Source: Anoplopoma fimbria
Lineage: Eukaryota > Chordata > Actinopteri > Perciformes > Anoplopomatidae
Reading direction: 5' to 3'
DNA: 64,000 nucleotides
Assembly (NCBI RefSeq): GCF_027596085.1
Contig: NC_072456.1
Coordinates: forward strand, 17,986,218-18,050,217
Positions 10,750 to 25,689 of this stretch are shown piece after piece. Within the stretch, counting starts at the first letter, position 1; each line of letters starts with the position of its first letter. Below the pieces are notes generated by a model, which saw only the letters and a program-made list of their open reading frames with translations, did no database searches and had not been told where the DNA came from. Both the position numbers and the translations under genes were made by a program.

Positions 10750-11687
10750 GAAGGTTTTTGATATTTTAGTACTTTAATACTTCCCTTCTCTGCAGCATGG
10801 CTCCAATAGTTTGGGAATTAATGAATGATTGAGCTTTCACCACTGATTTTTAGACTGCAGTATACCATCTGATGTGTTAAATTATTCACCTAGGACAGCA
10901 GCTTAAACTCCAGATAAAATAGCTTGAGTATTCATCATTCATGTAAATACTGTAAACACTAAAGGGACCCCTAACATTTAGGGGTTAATGGGCAGATATT
11001 AAATAAAATATTCATAACTATGTTTTAATCAGAGTATCATTACCCAATACTAAGAATCTAAGAACAATGCTTTTACTGTACCTGCAATAAAGTATTCGAG
11101 AGTAAAAAGCCAATACTTAATCAATACATCTGTGAACATGGAAAACAAAAGTGAAACCTAGTTCACTCGGTTCACGCTGCTATGTTTACACAAGCACAGC
11201 TTGAACAATTGGCCAAAAGCTTTTTTGGTAAACTTCTGCCGACTGAGACAAAGCAGCCTGGTGGAAATAAGACAGGAGGAATGACTGATACTGACCGACG
11301 TCTGTGTTCTTCATTCTTTATAAACTTCACTCAGAAATGTTGTTTATTTTATTGAAATTTAACATTTGTTTCCAGTGAATTATTAATGACTTTATATGGT
11401 GACTTTTGTAAACACTGTTGTAAACATAATGGTTGCTTTTCTAAAAACATTACTTAGCTATATCTAAATTATTAATACCTTCTAATCATGCTCTGAATTT
11501 ATTTGTTTTTAAAATCTTGTATATATTTTTAAAAACAATTATTTAGTCATGTAGAAGAACAGAATATTAATAAAAGTATCCCCTAGTTGTCCTAAAATCC
11601 TAAAAAGGGATAAGCTGAGCTGAGAGGTATTTATTTGATTACTAGATGCCACTAAAACTTAGACTGTCCCTTTAACATTCTCTATGG
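10750..11687. other. 5' flank of cpn2-like copy 2
   Basis: Non-coding, closely matching 3720-4654. No gene or clear promoter motif seen. Confidence 0.4.
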
Positions 11688-12243
11688 CAACCTACCAATC
11701 ACGGTGGGGTATATGGCTCTCGGGGGCGGGACATCGACCGGGCTTGATGCAAGCAGAGAAACATTCTCAATGAGTGACAGTGACAGCAGCGTTGCCATGG
11801 AGAGTTTTCTTCCGTGCCTGGCTGGCTGCCTCGTTTCTATTCGTCCCAGCGCGCTGCGTTCACAACACCTCCAAAAAAAAGTTTTTTTAAGTTGCTGCCC
11901 AGCGGGACATTATACGTATATATGTCTCTCTCTGACAAAATAAATCAAAGTGATGCGTACGCGGCGAGATAAAAGAAAAGTAAGAAAATAATGTAGCCTA
12001 ATGTGGTCTGCAGTCACATACCGACACCTGTCCGTCGGCAATAACAGTCCCCGATAACCCGGACCAATGAATTTGTTTATTTATTTTTTCATCTTATTTT
12101 GTGTTAAAAAAATAAAAATAAAGACATTTGAGAAGATTGGAATTTTTTTAACAAAGCTTTTGTTGTGGAATACCCGATGCGGCCCAGCCTCACCCAGACT
12201 CTGCCTCCAGCGGCCCCCAAGTACATTAAGTTTGAGACCCCTG
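11688..12243. mobile_element. hAT-like non-autonomous insertion, 556 bp
   Basis: Flanked on both sides by the perfect 8-mer CTCTATGG (11680-11687 and 12244-12251), the size and NNNTANNN pattern of a hAT target duplication. The right end, AGTTTGAGACCCCTG, reversed begins CAGGGGTCTCAAACT, a common hAT terminus. The left end (CAACCTACCAATCACGG) does not show the matching inverted repeat, so the left part may be rearranged. No transposase seen inside; short open frames here look random. Confidence 0.6.
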
Positions 12244-12301
12244 CTCTATGGTATACAAATATGGTCATTTTTAACATGTGCATCTGTTCCCACATCAGAA
12301 A

Positions 12302-13527
12302 AAGCAGAAACTTTCATTTCACAGGCCTTTATCTCCAGTTTGTTGATTGTGTTTTATTTTGATTTCCTTCCTAGAACATTGTTATTGTCAGGCAACAATT
12401 AGACAAACATTAGAGCGACTGACTCAGTTGTTTTGGCTGGCAGCTGTAATTGCAGGAAAAGCAAAGGGTGGAATATTTGGATTTTATCTACATGTTTCAA
12501 ACATTATTCTGACTCCATTCAGTAGATGGCAGTCTTTCATAAACAATTGAGTTACTGGTGAGGGAAATAAATATCAGTAAGATAGGTGGTTGTAGTTATT
12601 ACCAGTGATAAATTAACATCATCACCCCATTAAAAAAGATACAGAATTCTGTAAATGCAATGCTGTGTCTACTTATTCTAAACTTCCTTGTGCTCCTCTG
12701 GACATCCCACAAGCAGAAACTTTCATTTCACAGGCCTTTATCTCCAGTTTGTTGATTGTGTTTTATTTTGATTTCCTTCCTAGAACATTGTTATTGTCAG
12801 GCAACAATTAGACAAACATTAGAGCGACTGACTCAGTTGTTTTGGCTGGCAGCTGTAATTGCAGGAAAAGCAAAGGGTGGAATATTTGGATTTTATCTAC
12901 ATGTTTCAAACATTATTCTGACTCCATTCAGTAGATGGCAGTCTTTCATAAACAATTGAGTTACTGGTGAGGGAAATAAATATCAGTAAGATAGGTGGTT
13001 GTAGTTATTACCAGTGATAAATTAACATCATCACCCCATTAAAAAAGATACAGAATTCTGTAAATGCAATGCTGTGTCTACTTATTCTAAACTTCCTTGT
13101 GCTCCTCTGGACATCCCACAAGCAGAAACTTTCATTTCACAGGCCTTTATCTCCAGTTTGTTGATTGTGTTTTATTTTGATTTCCTTCCTAGAACATTGT
13201 TATTGTCAGGCAACAATTAGACAAACATTAGAGCGACTGACTCAGTTGTTTTGGCTGGCAGCTGTAATTGCAGGAAAAGCAAAGGGTGGAATATTTGGAT
13301 TTTATCTACATGTTTCAAACATTATTCTGACTCCATTCAGTAGATGGCAGTCTTTCATAAACAATTGAGTTACTGGTGAGGGAAATAAATATCAGTAAGA
13401 TAGGTGGTTGTAGTTATTACCAGTGATAAATTAACATCATCACCCCATTAAAAAAGATACAGAATCTGTAAATGCAATGCTGTGTCTACTTATTCTAAAC
13501 TTCCTTGTGCTCCTCTGGACATCCCAC
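12302..13527. repeat. Three tandem copies of a 409-bp unit
   Basis: Units start at AAGCAGAAACTTTC at 12302, 12711 and 13120, exactly 409 bp apart, and end at GGACATCCCAC. They appear identical apart from a single missing T in the third (AGAATCTG against AGAATTCTG, near 13462). Each contains the same 67-codon open frame, which has no recognisable domain and is probably incidental. The near-identity implies very recent amplification or an assembly artefact. Confidence 0.95.
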
Positions 13528-13702
13528 AAACTAAATTGGTACAATCAACAAAACCAGTAACATACTGATGATAAATATATGTCTAATGACTATGTAGTGA
13601 CCACTTCTTCATGTCCTACTCCCTCTCCCTCTCCTCTCCCCCCTTACTTCCCCCACCTACCCACATGGTTTCTACCCGTAGTCACCTCCGCTCCCACTTC
13701 CT

Positions 13703-13754
13703 GTAAGTCGCTTTGGATAAAAGCGTCTGCTAAATGACTGTAATGTAATGTAAT
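13703..13754 (+). mobile_element. SINE/LINE 3' tail fragment
   Basis: TAAGTCGCTTTGGATAAAAG, then the CGTCTGCTAAATGACTG motif and a TAATG tandem end. This tail is shared by many teleost retroposons and occurs again at 62588-62648. Confidence 0.7.
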
Positions 13755-14684
13755 TAGACCATAATACTGCAAAAAGTAGACCACAGCATACTGTGTAAAA
13801 ACATAATTTCACTACTTTCAGACGTGTTAATGTGTTTCTTTCTTTTCATTTAATGTATAAGATGCAGAATGCCAGCCTAATGCTACTTCCTATTCATATA
13901 ACCTAACCTCATTTGTGGCTAAACTCATGTTTAGAAGCATTTAACGGGCGTTTTATCCTCCTTTTCACTCCTGAATATGTGTAGATAGCAGTTTATTTGC
14001 CATCAGATTCAGGGAAGTGAAACTTGCATGTAGTACTGCTTAGTTCAGTTAATGATTAACACAAGGTAAGAGTTCTCCCACTAAAAATAGTGCATTTATT
14101 CAACCTATAGTAGCATTTTGCATTGTAAGTGTCAAAACCATTGGATGAATTGTGTTACAGTGGAGTCAAAATTACATGTTTTCATCGATAGCCATTTTGC
14201 AAAAAAGTAAAACTGTATCCTTAATGCATTGTTGTTAGCACAAAAACACAATGTCAAACTGCAATTACTAATTTTGAAAAATGAAATACTAATACCGAAT
14301 GCACTCTTAATTCTACTATAAGAAGTAGACTATTTCATTGCGTCTGAGCTTACATTCACCAAAATGTCCAGGTTGCCCACAAGATGGCAACATGGGTGTT
14401 TTCACCGTTAGTACATGCAAAGTCTGTTCTCTTTTTACAGCAAACATGAAGAGGAATGCTGGCTGGTACATTTGATCATTAAAAATGGAAAGCTAATGAA
14501 TTTAAAAGTCGACTTGTTTGTTCTAGCTGGTACATCTGAATTGAGCCAAAGTGGTTCTTTCTGTTGCCTTTAAGACTTTAAAATCAACTCTGGGCTTCAC
14601 ATTTTCGAAGTAAACCACAGAAATCAGTGAGCACTTTGACTTGGCTTTAAAAGTTCTTGCGTTGCTAACATTGGGTGGTCTAAT
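13755..14684. other. 3' flank of lrrc15
   Basis: Non-coding. A TTTATT at 14095-14100 (AATAAA on the minus strand) lies about 590 nt past the lrrc15 stop and is a candidate polyadenylation signal. Nothing else seen. Confidence 0.4.
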
Positions 14685-16397
14685 CTACAGCACAGAGTTC
14701 TTAGTACGGCGGCCAATATTTCCCCTGCCTCTCTTGTTCCTCCTCCAGCACATACAGCTGATGATGACGGTGCTAATGATGACAGTGGCCACTACAGCAA
14801 TAACGATGAGGATGATCGAAGTATCATTAGAATCTGTTCCCGTCTCTCCTTGGCCACCACTGGTCACCTCCTCATGCTCTGATGTGGGGGTGGTCTTGAC
14901 CGCAGGTGAGGAAGTGCTTCGTCTAGTTGGAGGAGTGTGGGGTTTCCTCCGCCTCTCTGTCGAGGTCAACACAGGCTCCTCTGTAGAGCCGAGAGGCAGG
15001 AAGGTCTCATCTGCCAGCAGAGCGATTATCTCACCGTTCAGACTGAAAGGTGTCTCACAGACTACAAGAGTTTGGTTGGCCTTGGATGGGTTCTGTGTCA
15101 GCCAGTCTCTTAGTGGCAGAATATCCTTGTCACACCTCCAGGGGTTCTGCTGCAAGAGAACTTCCTTTGCCACAGTGAGGGCATCAAGACTCTCCTGTGG
15201 CAGGTTGGGAAGGGAGTTATTTCGCAGGTCTATCTGTCCCAGGTTGCTCAGGCCTTGTAGAAAACCTGACGGTAGGGAGCTGATGGCGTTGTGCTCTAAG
15301 GAAATGTTGACCAGACTGGGCATACCTTGGAAAACCCCAGGTTGCAGGGTTGTAAGCAAGTTGGTGTGAAGCGATATCTCTCCCAGCTGCTCCAACCCTC
15401 GAAAGGCCCTGTTGGATACGGAGCTGATCTGGTTGCGACTGAGCACAAGTAGACGCAACTGAGTCAGGTTCCTGAATGTGTCATCCTCCACATGGCTCAG
15501 CTTGTTGTCATACAACCACAACTCTTGCAGGGCCATGGGCCCAAACACTCCTGGTCCCAGACTCTCCAGCTGGTTTTCATACAGGGAGATCTGGGAAAGA
15601 AGGGGCAGGTTTAAGAAGATCCCTTGTGGAAGAGACGTGAGCCTGTTGTTGGAGAGGAACAGCTTCTTAAGTTTCAAAGTCTTGGAGAACAGGTCATGGT
15701 GGAGATGAGTGATACGATTGTCATGCAGGGATAGTTCCTCCAGGTTGCCAAGGTCATCCAAACTGCCAAGGGGGAGTTCCTTCAGCAAGTTTTTATTTAA
15801 TCGTAAGGTTTGCAGCTTTGAAAGCCCCTTGAATGTCTCTCTATGTAATTGACTGATTTTGTTTCCTGAAAGAAAAAGGTATTGCAGCTCAGTAAGAGGG
15901 TGAAAAGTTTCCACAGGTACAGAAGTGAAAAGGTTCTTACTGAGGTCAAGGCTTTTCAGCCTTGCCAACTGGGAAAACCAGTTAGGACGGAGTACCAGGA
16001 GCTTATTACCCTTCAGATTCAGAGACTCAAGCTTCTGTAGATTTTGGAACACGGCCTCAGGGAGATCTTGCAGTTCGGTGGTAATAAACCCTATGGCACT
16101 TATGTTTGGAGTGGAATCAAATGTGCCGGTGCGAACTTCCGTCAAAACAGTGTCTTTAATCACAAGGATGCCAAGGACATACGAAAAATCATTTAAGTCC
16201 TCTGGTTTCAAGAAATAGATACTGCAATTAGAGAAGTAGAGGGCTGTGGTAGATGAGGGCAAAGATGTGGGGAAGTCTGAGAGGCCACTGCAGAGGATTT
16301 GGGTTCCTTGACATTTGCATCCATCCGGACACGCCCAAACAACAGCATTGATAGAACAGAGAAGTAGGAGCACATGAAGTGTCAGGGGCAGCTCCAT
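14685..16397 (-). CDS. lrrc15: Leucine-rich repeat-containing protein 15
   Basis: A 570-residue type I membrane protein; human LRRC15 is about 580. Residues 1-22 are a signal peptide ending at VVWAC. The N-cap is CPDGCKCQGTQILC, followed by about 15 LRRs and a C-cap with NPWRCDKDILPLRDWL, nearly the same as human NPWRCDSDILPLRNWL. A Ser/Thr/Pro-rich stalk follows, then one membrane span (IILIVIAVVATVIIST, ~residues 530-553) and a short basic tail. In mammals LRRC15 sits at the surface of stromal fibroblasts and cells facing matrix, and affects adhesion. Its position between the cpn2-like genes and gp5 matches the human order, which supports orthology. The coding region is one exon; a splice acceptor (TTCTAG) ends at 16406, eight bases before the ATG. 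Confidence 0.93.
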   Translation of the reverse strand: MELPLTLHVLLLLCSINAVVWACPDGCKCQGTQILCSGLSDFPTSLPSSTTALYFSNCSIYFLKPEDLNDFSYVLGILVIKDTVLTEVRTGTFDSTPNISAIGFITTELQDLPEAVFQNLQKLESLNLKGNKLLVLRPNWFSQLARLKSLDLSKNLFTSVPVETFHPLTELQYLFLSGNKISQLHRETFKGLSKLQTLRLNKNLLKELPLGSLDDLGNLEELSLHDNRITHLHHDLFSKTLKLKKLFLSNNRLTSLPQGIFLNLPLLSQISLYENQLESLGPGVFGPMALQELWLYDNKLSHVEDDTFRNLTQLRLLVLSRNQISSVSNRAFRGLEQLGEISLHTNLLTTLQPGVFQGMPSLVNISLEHNAISSLPSGFLQGLSNLGQIDLRNNSLPNLPQESLDALTVAKEVLLQQNPWRCDKDILPLRDWLTQNPSKANQTLVVCETPFSLNGEIIALLADETFLPLGSTEEPVLTSTERRRKPHTPPTRRSTSSPAVKTTPTSEHEEVTSGGQGETGTDSNDTSIILIVIAVVATVIISTVIISCMCWRRNKRGRGNIGRRTKNSVL

Positions 16398-16405
16398 TAT
16401 TTGAC

Positions 16406-18870
16406 CTAGAACAAAAGAAACGGCTATGTTACAGTCAAGGTTGGTTATGATGAATTAGATTTACATGAATGGCAAACGGCTTTGTGAACATGTCATGGTC
16501 GTAACATACAAAATATGCCTTTTTTTGTCTTCTAAGGTGCACGCAAATTTTACAGGAAGAATTTGGTTAACTCGGAACTGGCAGCATATCACTCCTGTGA
16601 AAAATTTTCAATGCCCTCCGTAGCTCTGGAGGACCTGAGTCAAGTCTAAGGAAGATACTAAAATTAGTTTACTTCACATTTTTAAAAGAACGCCAGTGTT
16701 ATAAATGGTGGTGTGGTGTTTTAAAGACATGCATTAAGCAGGCAGGGAGGGCGTTGCAAAAGATACTATCTAGTCGCACTAAGAGCTTTGCACATGTGGA
16801 TGCCAGTATCCCTGTCTAAAAGCTGACTGATTGTAGGACTCATCAAAAATGCCTGAAACACAAAACAACAGAGATAAAGCACTGAAATCTAGTACAAAAC
16901 ATAAATGTTTGCAACTCGGAAAGTAATTTAAAGTCTTTGGCATATGTTGTTTTCACTTTACCGCACTACTCTCTGAGACATGATGTACATTAGTTGTTGT
17001 ATCTAGGACAGTAAAAGAAGTGACAATGGTCTGTTTTTCTACTCTCACCGTAAGAACAGCCACAAAGGAGATTCTCTGCATTTTAAATTATCACCATAAT
17101 AAGACAGTTATACTGAAAGACAACTCTAATTAGTAACAGTGCCTACTTGCAGCCTCAGCATTCCTGTTTAAACTTAAAATGAGACATTTGCATGAATTGA
17201 TTCAGTGTTGTACTTTGTTGCCTGTGGCTTCATCAACACTGCCAATGGGTTGGCTGGTAAACCACCATGCTTAACAACCCTTTGTCATTAAAACCATTTA
17301 TTCAGGGACTGCGTTCAACAGTGTGGAGCTCTCATAAAAAGTTTGCTGCAAAATGTTTTTGAAGTAAATCCTCAAACCACAGAGTATATTTTAATTGAAT
17401 ATAGACAAGGCATTAGGTTTGCTGCCACAAGCCAAAATGATCTCTGTGTTGTGTCTAAAGTGCATCTTCTCATGACGGACTGTCTGCACATGTTTGAGGC
17501 TGTGGTGGAGGCTGTGCTTGCTGTTTGTTATGGCACAAGAGACTCCAACAGCAAAGCTGTGCCAACATAAAGACCTGCTTCTCCATACAAATCCATTTAA
17601 AGTTCTGCAACTTAGGGTTGGCAAGCATGAGTTGTTTCTCAGTGGCTGAGATGTATTAGGGTGCAGAGAGAGTCTTTTCTGAGGAAGTAACTTTCTAAAG
17701 AGACCAGAATGTCCCTCAGATGAGCCAGAGGAAGCCGATTTATTTTCTTTCTTTCATTTATTCTTTTTATGTTTTTTTCCCATCAAAGCTAGAGGGTCAT
17801 AAAATACACCCTTGGGCATGAAAGCTGTTTCGATTTTCAATATATTTTGTACTTATCTGCTTTCATTCAAGAGGTGGCATGATGGGTCCCTGCTGTGAGT
17901 TGGAAAATTATGTTTTCATTAGTAAAACTATTTTTAAATATGTTTTTCTGTACTCCCCATCCTACCAGTACTCCAACTCTACTCCTTCCTTACTTTTAAT
18001 AATTTGTATGTTTTTTTAGGTTATATTTTAGGTTATATTTTAGGTAACTACCACTGGTCTCATCACTATCACCAATTCCCTTTTTCTCCACTTCTGTGAA
18101 TGCAAAAAGTTATAGTTCACATTCAAGGTCAGATGTTCATTATTTAATGTGTTATCTGTATACAGTTCCCCTTTCCTTGAATGAGTGGGAAACATTACTA
18201 CTTTAAAAAAACGCTGTCAGGATAAATGGATTTAAGCAGCTTTAGTAGCTTTCAGACGCATGACTCATTCTAGCATCACTGCTTCTGGAAACAAAATCAG
18301 CAGAACCTGAAAGCTTAACGATGTTTCCTTTCTGATATATAATGCAACCAAACCCACTGTCTGCTGCTGACTGCGACAGTCTGGAGAGCTCTGCTGTACA
18401 GTGTAATGTTTTAAGCATTTCCAGTCCACCATTCATTGCTCTGTTTTTCTTTTTACCCCTTGCCATAGCTCAAGGATCAGCAGTCTCATGAAAAGACTGC
18501 ACTAGCATATAAGGTTTTTTATCACCACTTTATCTAACATAGTGTTAGATGTCAAGTTATCCAAACTATTAACTAATATCCAAAGAAAATAATTCACATA
18601 ATTCAGTGCAAACCTATAGGCAGTATTGTAGTTTACACATGAATACAGACATTATTCTGCAAAATCAAGGGTTGCATTATGTACAGAATTGTAATGGTAA
18701 GATAAAAGTACAAACAGACGTAATGCTGTTATAGCTCATTGATTGTTATCCTCATCTTGTTTAGGTTCAGATTAATTCCATCTTCCTGCCTCATTATCTT
18801 TGACAAGTATGTCACAAGTATGTAGCAATCAGCTCTCTGTTCACCAAGACCGCCATTTTGCAGAACTTAC
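16406..18870 (-). other. Presumed 5' UTR intron of lrrc15
   Basis: Runs from the candidate donor at 18870 to the acceptor at 16406. No coding segment, RNA gene or clear repeat seen; the short open frames inside have no recognisable domain. Confidence 0.4.
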
Positions 18871-18950
18871 CTCTCGTAGTGGCTGACGATTGAGTGAACA
18901 GAGACGGTGGGTTGGTGTGGTTATCTTTTATGTGCGCGTCCTCCCTTCCT
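18871..18950 (-). other. Candidate 5' untranslated exon of lrrc15
   Basis: The minus strand reads CTACGAGAG|GTAAGT at 18871/18870, a near-consensus donor, with no competing donor noticed nearby. The upstream limit is arbitrary. Confidence 0.35.
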
Positions 18951-22168
<3,218 letters not shown>

Positions 22169-22174
22169 TTTATT
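22169..22174 (-). terminator. Candidate polyadenylation signal, gp5
   Basis: TTTATT (AATAAA on the minus strand), about 350 nt past the gp5 stop codon. Confidence 0.4.
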
Positions 22175-22523
22175 CAGCCTGATTACTCACAAGTACATCA
22201 AAACATTGTATTTGAGTTGTGATGCCTCTTCGTGCAGTTTGAAGCCTTCACCGCTAGAGGGAAACAAATCACCTTTGACCAAACACAAAGCTATTTGATT
22301 TACTTTTGTTTCAAAGAAAAACAGCACATCCTCACCTTTGACAAGCTCTATATGATTAATGTTAAAATGATGAACAAACTCCAATCCGTTCCGACTGTCT
22401 TAAAGTAACACTTGAAGATACAACTTAACCTAACATCTAGAAAACCTACACCTAAGAGGGATCTTTTATAAAATGCAGCCTTTGGAAAAGTCTATTTTAC
22501 ACCAGGCCAGATTACATATTTTG

Positions 22524-24508
22524 TTACACTGGAGGATGTTCACACCCAGCCTTCAGCTCATCCATGCTCTTGTTGAGACGATTCAAACAATAAATGGAAG
22601 CAAGAATGAGGGAAAAGCCAGTGGCCACAAGATGGATGTGATTGAACATGAGGAGCCCGGTCAAGGCTGCATCCGAGGGCAGAAACCACACGTACACAGA
22701 GCCCTTGTGGACATTGTGGTGAACAAATTCGGGCCCCTGTTCAACCACCAATGTGTCATAGAAAGCACGTGAGTTGTAATAAAACAAGGGAGTCTCGGTG
22801 ATGAGAAGGGACTCCTCGTTAGGCTGAGTGGTGGTGGGAGTCTGGAGACTTGTTGGTGGGGTTGTTGTATGTGAGGCAGATGGTTTTGTAGTTGGAGTGT
22901 TTGTTGGGATGGTGACTTGTTCGGTAGCTAGTTGAATGGTGGTTGATGTTGTTGTGGGCGGTGTGGTTGATGTTGTTGTTGGCGATGTGGTTGTTGAAGC
23001 TACAGCTGACGTTTGTCCACTGGTTGAAAAAGTGTGGAATGGTTTCGTTGGCTCATGTGTAGAAAAATATTGCGACCTGAATCTTGTACCATCGCAAAAG
23101 TTGAAGTCCTCATCACGCAGGGAGCCAACGGTACGGAGCAGGTGATACGCCGGACTCTGACATTTCACATCATTACTGTCAAGAACCACATGCTCATTAT
23201 GTTTTATCCATTTGGCAATACCTCTGATACTACAAACACAGTCCCAGGGGTTGCCACTCAGAGTAAGACCCTCTAAAACTCTGTTTGACAAGAAAATATC
23301 TCCTGGAAGTGTCTTGAGGTCATTATTCATCAAATCAACTGAAAAAACCTGTTCAAGGCCCTGAAAAATATTATCAGGCAGGCTCTGCAGCTTATTGCCA
23401 TTAAGAAATAGCTTGTTCAGTGTGGTGAGTCCGGACAACAGCTGAGGATGTAGATAATGGAGGTCGTTGGATTTCAACGAGAGCTTCTGAAGCTTGGGAA
23501 CGCAGCAGAAGAGGTCTGAGGGCAACTCTCTCAGCTTGTCATTCAAATGGAAGTTAAGGCTCTGGAGTCCGGACATGTTGCTGAACAAATTTCCCGGAAC
23601 AGTGGTGAGGTTGGTGCCATACAGATAAAAGTCTGTCATGTGAGGCATGGGACCCATAAGCTGGTCTGGTAGAGATAATAGCGGATTATTGTAAATGGTA
23701 AGCTGGATCATCTTTGGCATGTTGTAGAAGCTGTTTTCCGGGATCGCCTGAAGTCGGTTGGAGGACAGGGTCAGGATTTCCAGGTTCCTCAGAGGCCAGA
23801 ACACCTGAGGTGGGAGGCTGGTTATCTGGTTCTGGTGGATTTTTAGCACCCTAAGGTTGACAAGTTCATCAAAAATTCCAGCTTCTAGAACCTCTATCTC
23901 ATTGTAATAGATATTGAGCTCTTGGAGATTAGTCAAGGCATTAAAGATGGTTGGTGGCAACTTCTTAATGGAGTTCCTGCCCAGGTTTAGTAAGGTGAGG
24001 TTGATCAGTCCATCAAAAACATCTGCAGCAGGACTGCTAAGTCTGTTACGGGTCAGGACCAGTTCCAGCAACCCGACATGTCCTTTAAACATATCCGTAG
24101 CTATGGTCTCCAACTGGTTCCCATCTAAAAACAGCTGCTCCAGAGTGGTCAGTGGACTGAAGACCCGAGCCGGGAGGGTAGAGAGAGCATTGAACGACAG
24201 CATGACAGTCTTGAGCTGTGGAGCACCGTTGAAGGCTCTGGGATGGATAGTGTGTAGACCGCTGTTAGTCAGTCTGAAACGCAACAGGAGCTCATGGTTT
24301 GCCAAGCTCTGCTCATTTATGACTGCCATGTTTGTGTGAACAAGCTGCAGGAAGTTTGTGTTGACGGGCAGATGCTTTGGTATATCACTGATGCTGTTGC
24401 CGGAACACTTGACATTACCTCTAAAATCACACATGCAGCTGTCAGGGCAGAGCAGGTTGCAGGTGAGGTGTGGCAGTGTGAAGAGGACGAGGGTCATCCA
24501 CAAGGTGC
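22524..24508 (-). CDS. gp5: Platelet glycoprotein V, main exon
   Basis: GP5 is the LRR subunit of the GPIb-IX-V receptor for von Willebrand factor on platelets (thrombocytes in fish) and is a thrombin substrate. The frame shows a hydrophobic signal (MTLVLFTLPHLTC), the N-cap CPDSCMCDF, about 15 LRRs, and a C-cap with NPWDCVC. A Thr/Pro-rich stalk (about residues 510-590) and a membrane span (VATGFSLILASIYCL) near the end follow. The LRR sequence tracks human GP5, including the irregular NDKLRELPSDLF, which corresponds to human SPRLSALPQGAF. Upstream in-frame codons to 24543 lie before the acceptor CACTTTTCAG and are probably intronic. The start is therefore either the ATG at 24497 or the small exon at 25655-25676. 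The order lrrc15-gp5 matches human. Confidence 0.9.
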
Positions 24509-24770
24509 CTGAAAAGTGGAAATAAACACACATTTTGACACACAAAATCTAATCTGAAATGAAGCATGGCTCATTAATAATCCCCCAAATAGCAGAGTAT
24601 AGTAATAATCTTTAACTGTTTATCCAAAACACCACCATATTCCTAAATTACATTTTTATTAATTCAGTTTTTAATGCAAAACTGAAATTCCATTCTTGAC
24701 ATAGAATGTAGAATAGAATAACAAAATAAATATAATGGAAAAACATTTTGATATTTTTTATCTCTTAAAT

Positions 24771-25587
24771 CAGACCTGGGCATTGTACGGCAATTATCTT
24801 ATGGGTGGACTAAAACCGCATTGCTTTTATTTTGAAGCCCATTTATTCTCACAGTGCACGCAATCGTGCACGTCAACTGTGCACGTGAAATGCGTGTGAT
24901 TGACAGCCTGTCTACCTTCCGTGTCACCCCTGAAACATGCGAACATGTCGGCTCATGCCAAAAAGAGGAAAGTGGTGCCGAAAGCAGAACTTTCAAACAA
25001 ATATGGACTACTAATGTTTCTTTACTGAAGTCAGAGTAAACCTGTGTGTTTGGTTTGTGGGGAGCATGTCGCCGTGTTTAAAGAGGACAATTTTCTTTTC
25101 TTTTTTTTTTTTTTTTTTTTTTGCACAGTTCTGAAAACATAAAATGTTTAATATAGGCATGTAAAGTCAAAAAGGCTACAAAACTGGGACACTTTTCTTT
25201 ACACAGTTACACAGTTCAGTGACATGTCTTGTTTATTTTGGCTACAAAGATGATGTGATGTCTTTAGAAAGCTAAGACAATCCTTGTTTCAATAGTATAT
25301 GAAACTCAAAATGCCCTTTGTTATTAATGTGACTGAAAATGAGTCAAATGTTTCACATTTTGGAAATTCTATTTGAATAAATGATATTTTTGAAAGCTAA
25401 CCTCACCTTTTAATTGCCAAATAATAACATACACTCTTACCAGCGGTCAAAACAATGCCATTTACTGCTTTTTATATAGAAATAAAATGTATATTATGCA
25501 TAATTGAGTTCGGCATTTTGGCCCGGCCCTCCAAAATATTTTCAGTTGCTCATTTGGCCCCCTGGGAAAAATAATTGCCCACCCCTG
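24771..25587. mobile_element. hAT transposon fossil in the gp5 intron, 817 bp
   Basis: Flanked by a perfect 8-bp target duplication TCTTAAAT (24763-24770 and 25588-25595). The ends are related inverted repeats: CAGACCTGGGCATTGTACGG at the left and, reversed, CAGGGGTGGGCAATTA at the right. Inside, from ATG 24945, lies a plus-strand transposase N-terminus: AKKRKV, then SKPVCLVCGEHVAVFKEDNF, a BED-like half finger of the GTF2IRD2/SCAND3-type hATs. It contains an in-frame TGA at about 25026 and ends at a poly-T stretch. The rest of the transposase is deleted. Confidence 0.88.
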
Positions 25588-25654
25588 TCTTAAATGATAG
25601 TACAAAATACTAAATTGGGGTTAAAAACCAAAATAAGTTAAATATTCTACCAAC

Positions 25655-25676
25655 CTCTGAAGTTAGAATCCATCAT
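25655..25676 (-). other. Candidate first coding exon of gp5
   Basis: ATG ATG at 25676-25671 opens MMDSNFR and ends in phase 1 at AGAG|GTTGGT. Joined to the acceptor before 24508 it gives FRGTLWMTLVLF, which lines up with the human GP5 start LRGTLLCAVLGLL. The product would be 668 residues. The donor is imperfect, so this is a proposal. Confidence 0.5.
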
Positions 25677-25689
25677 GGTCTGTTTGATA

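Larger units (their letters stand above)
5867..11687. repeat. Tandem duplication, unit 2
   Basis: The 5.8-kb second copy of 269-4654, in direct orientation. It keeps the full-length mucin and membrane-span coding part of the gene, and contains an extra stretch at about 6430-6728. It ends in CTCTATGG at 11680-11687, directly followed by another hAT-like insertion. Confidence 0.93.

Noticed and set aside
12347..12550. 67-codon frame repeated three times (also 12756, 13165)
   Set aside because: Copies come from the 409-bp repeat; no domain, no splice or promoter context.
12302..13527. Possible CRISPR-like or satellite array
   Set aside because: Repeats are contiguous with no spacers, in a vertebrate genome; only three units.
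24543..24545. Upstream ATG extending the gp5 frame by 16 residues
   Set aside because: It precedes a good splice acceptor (CACTTTTCAG) and the added residues do not look like a signal peptide start.
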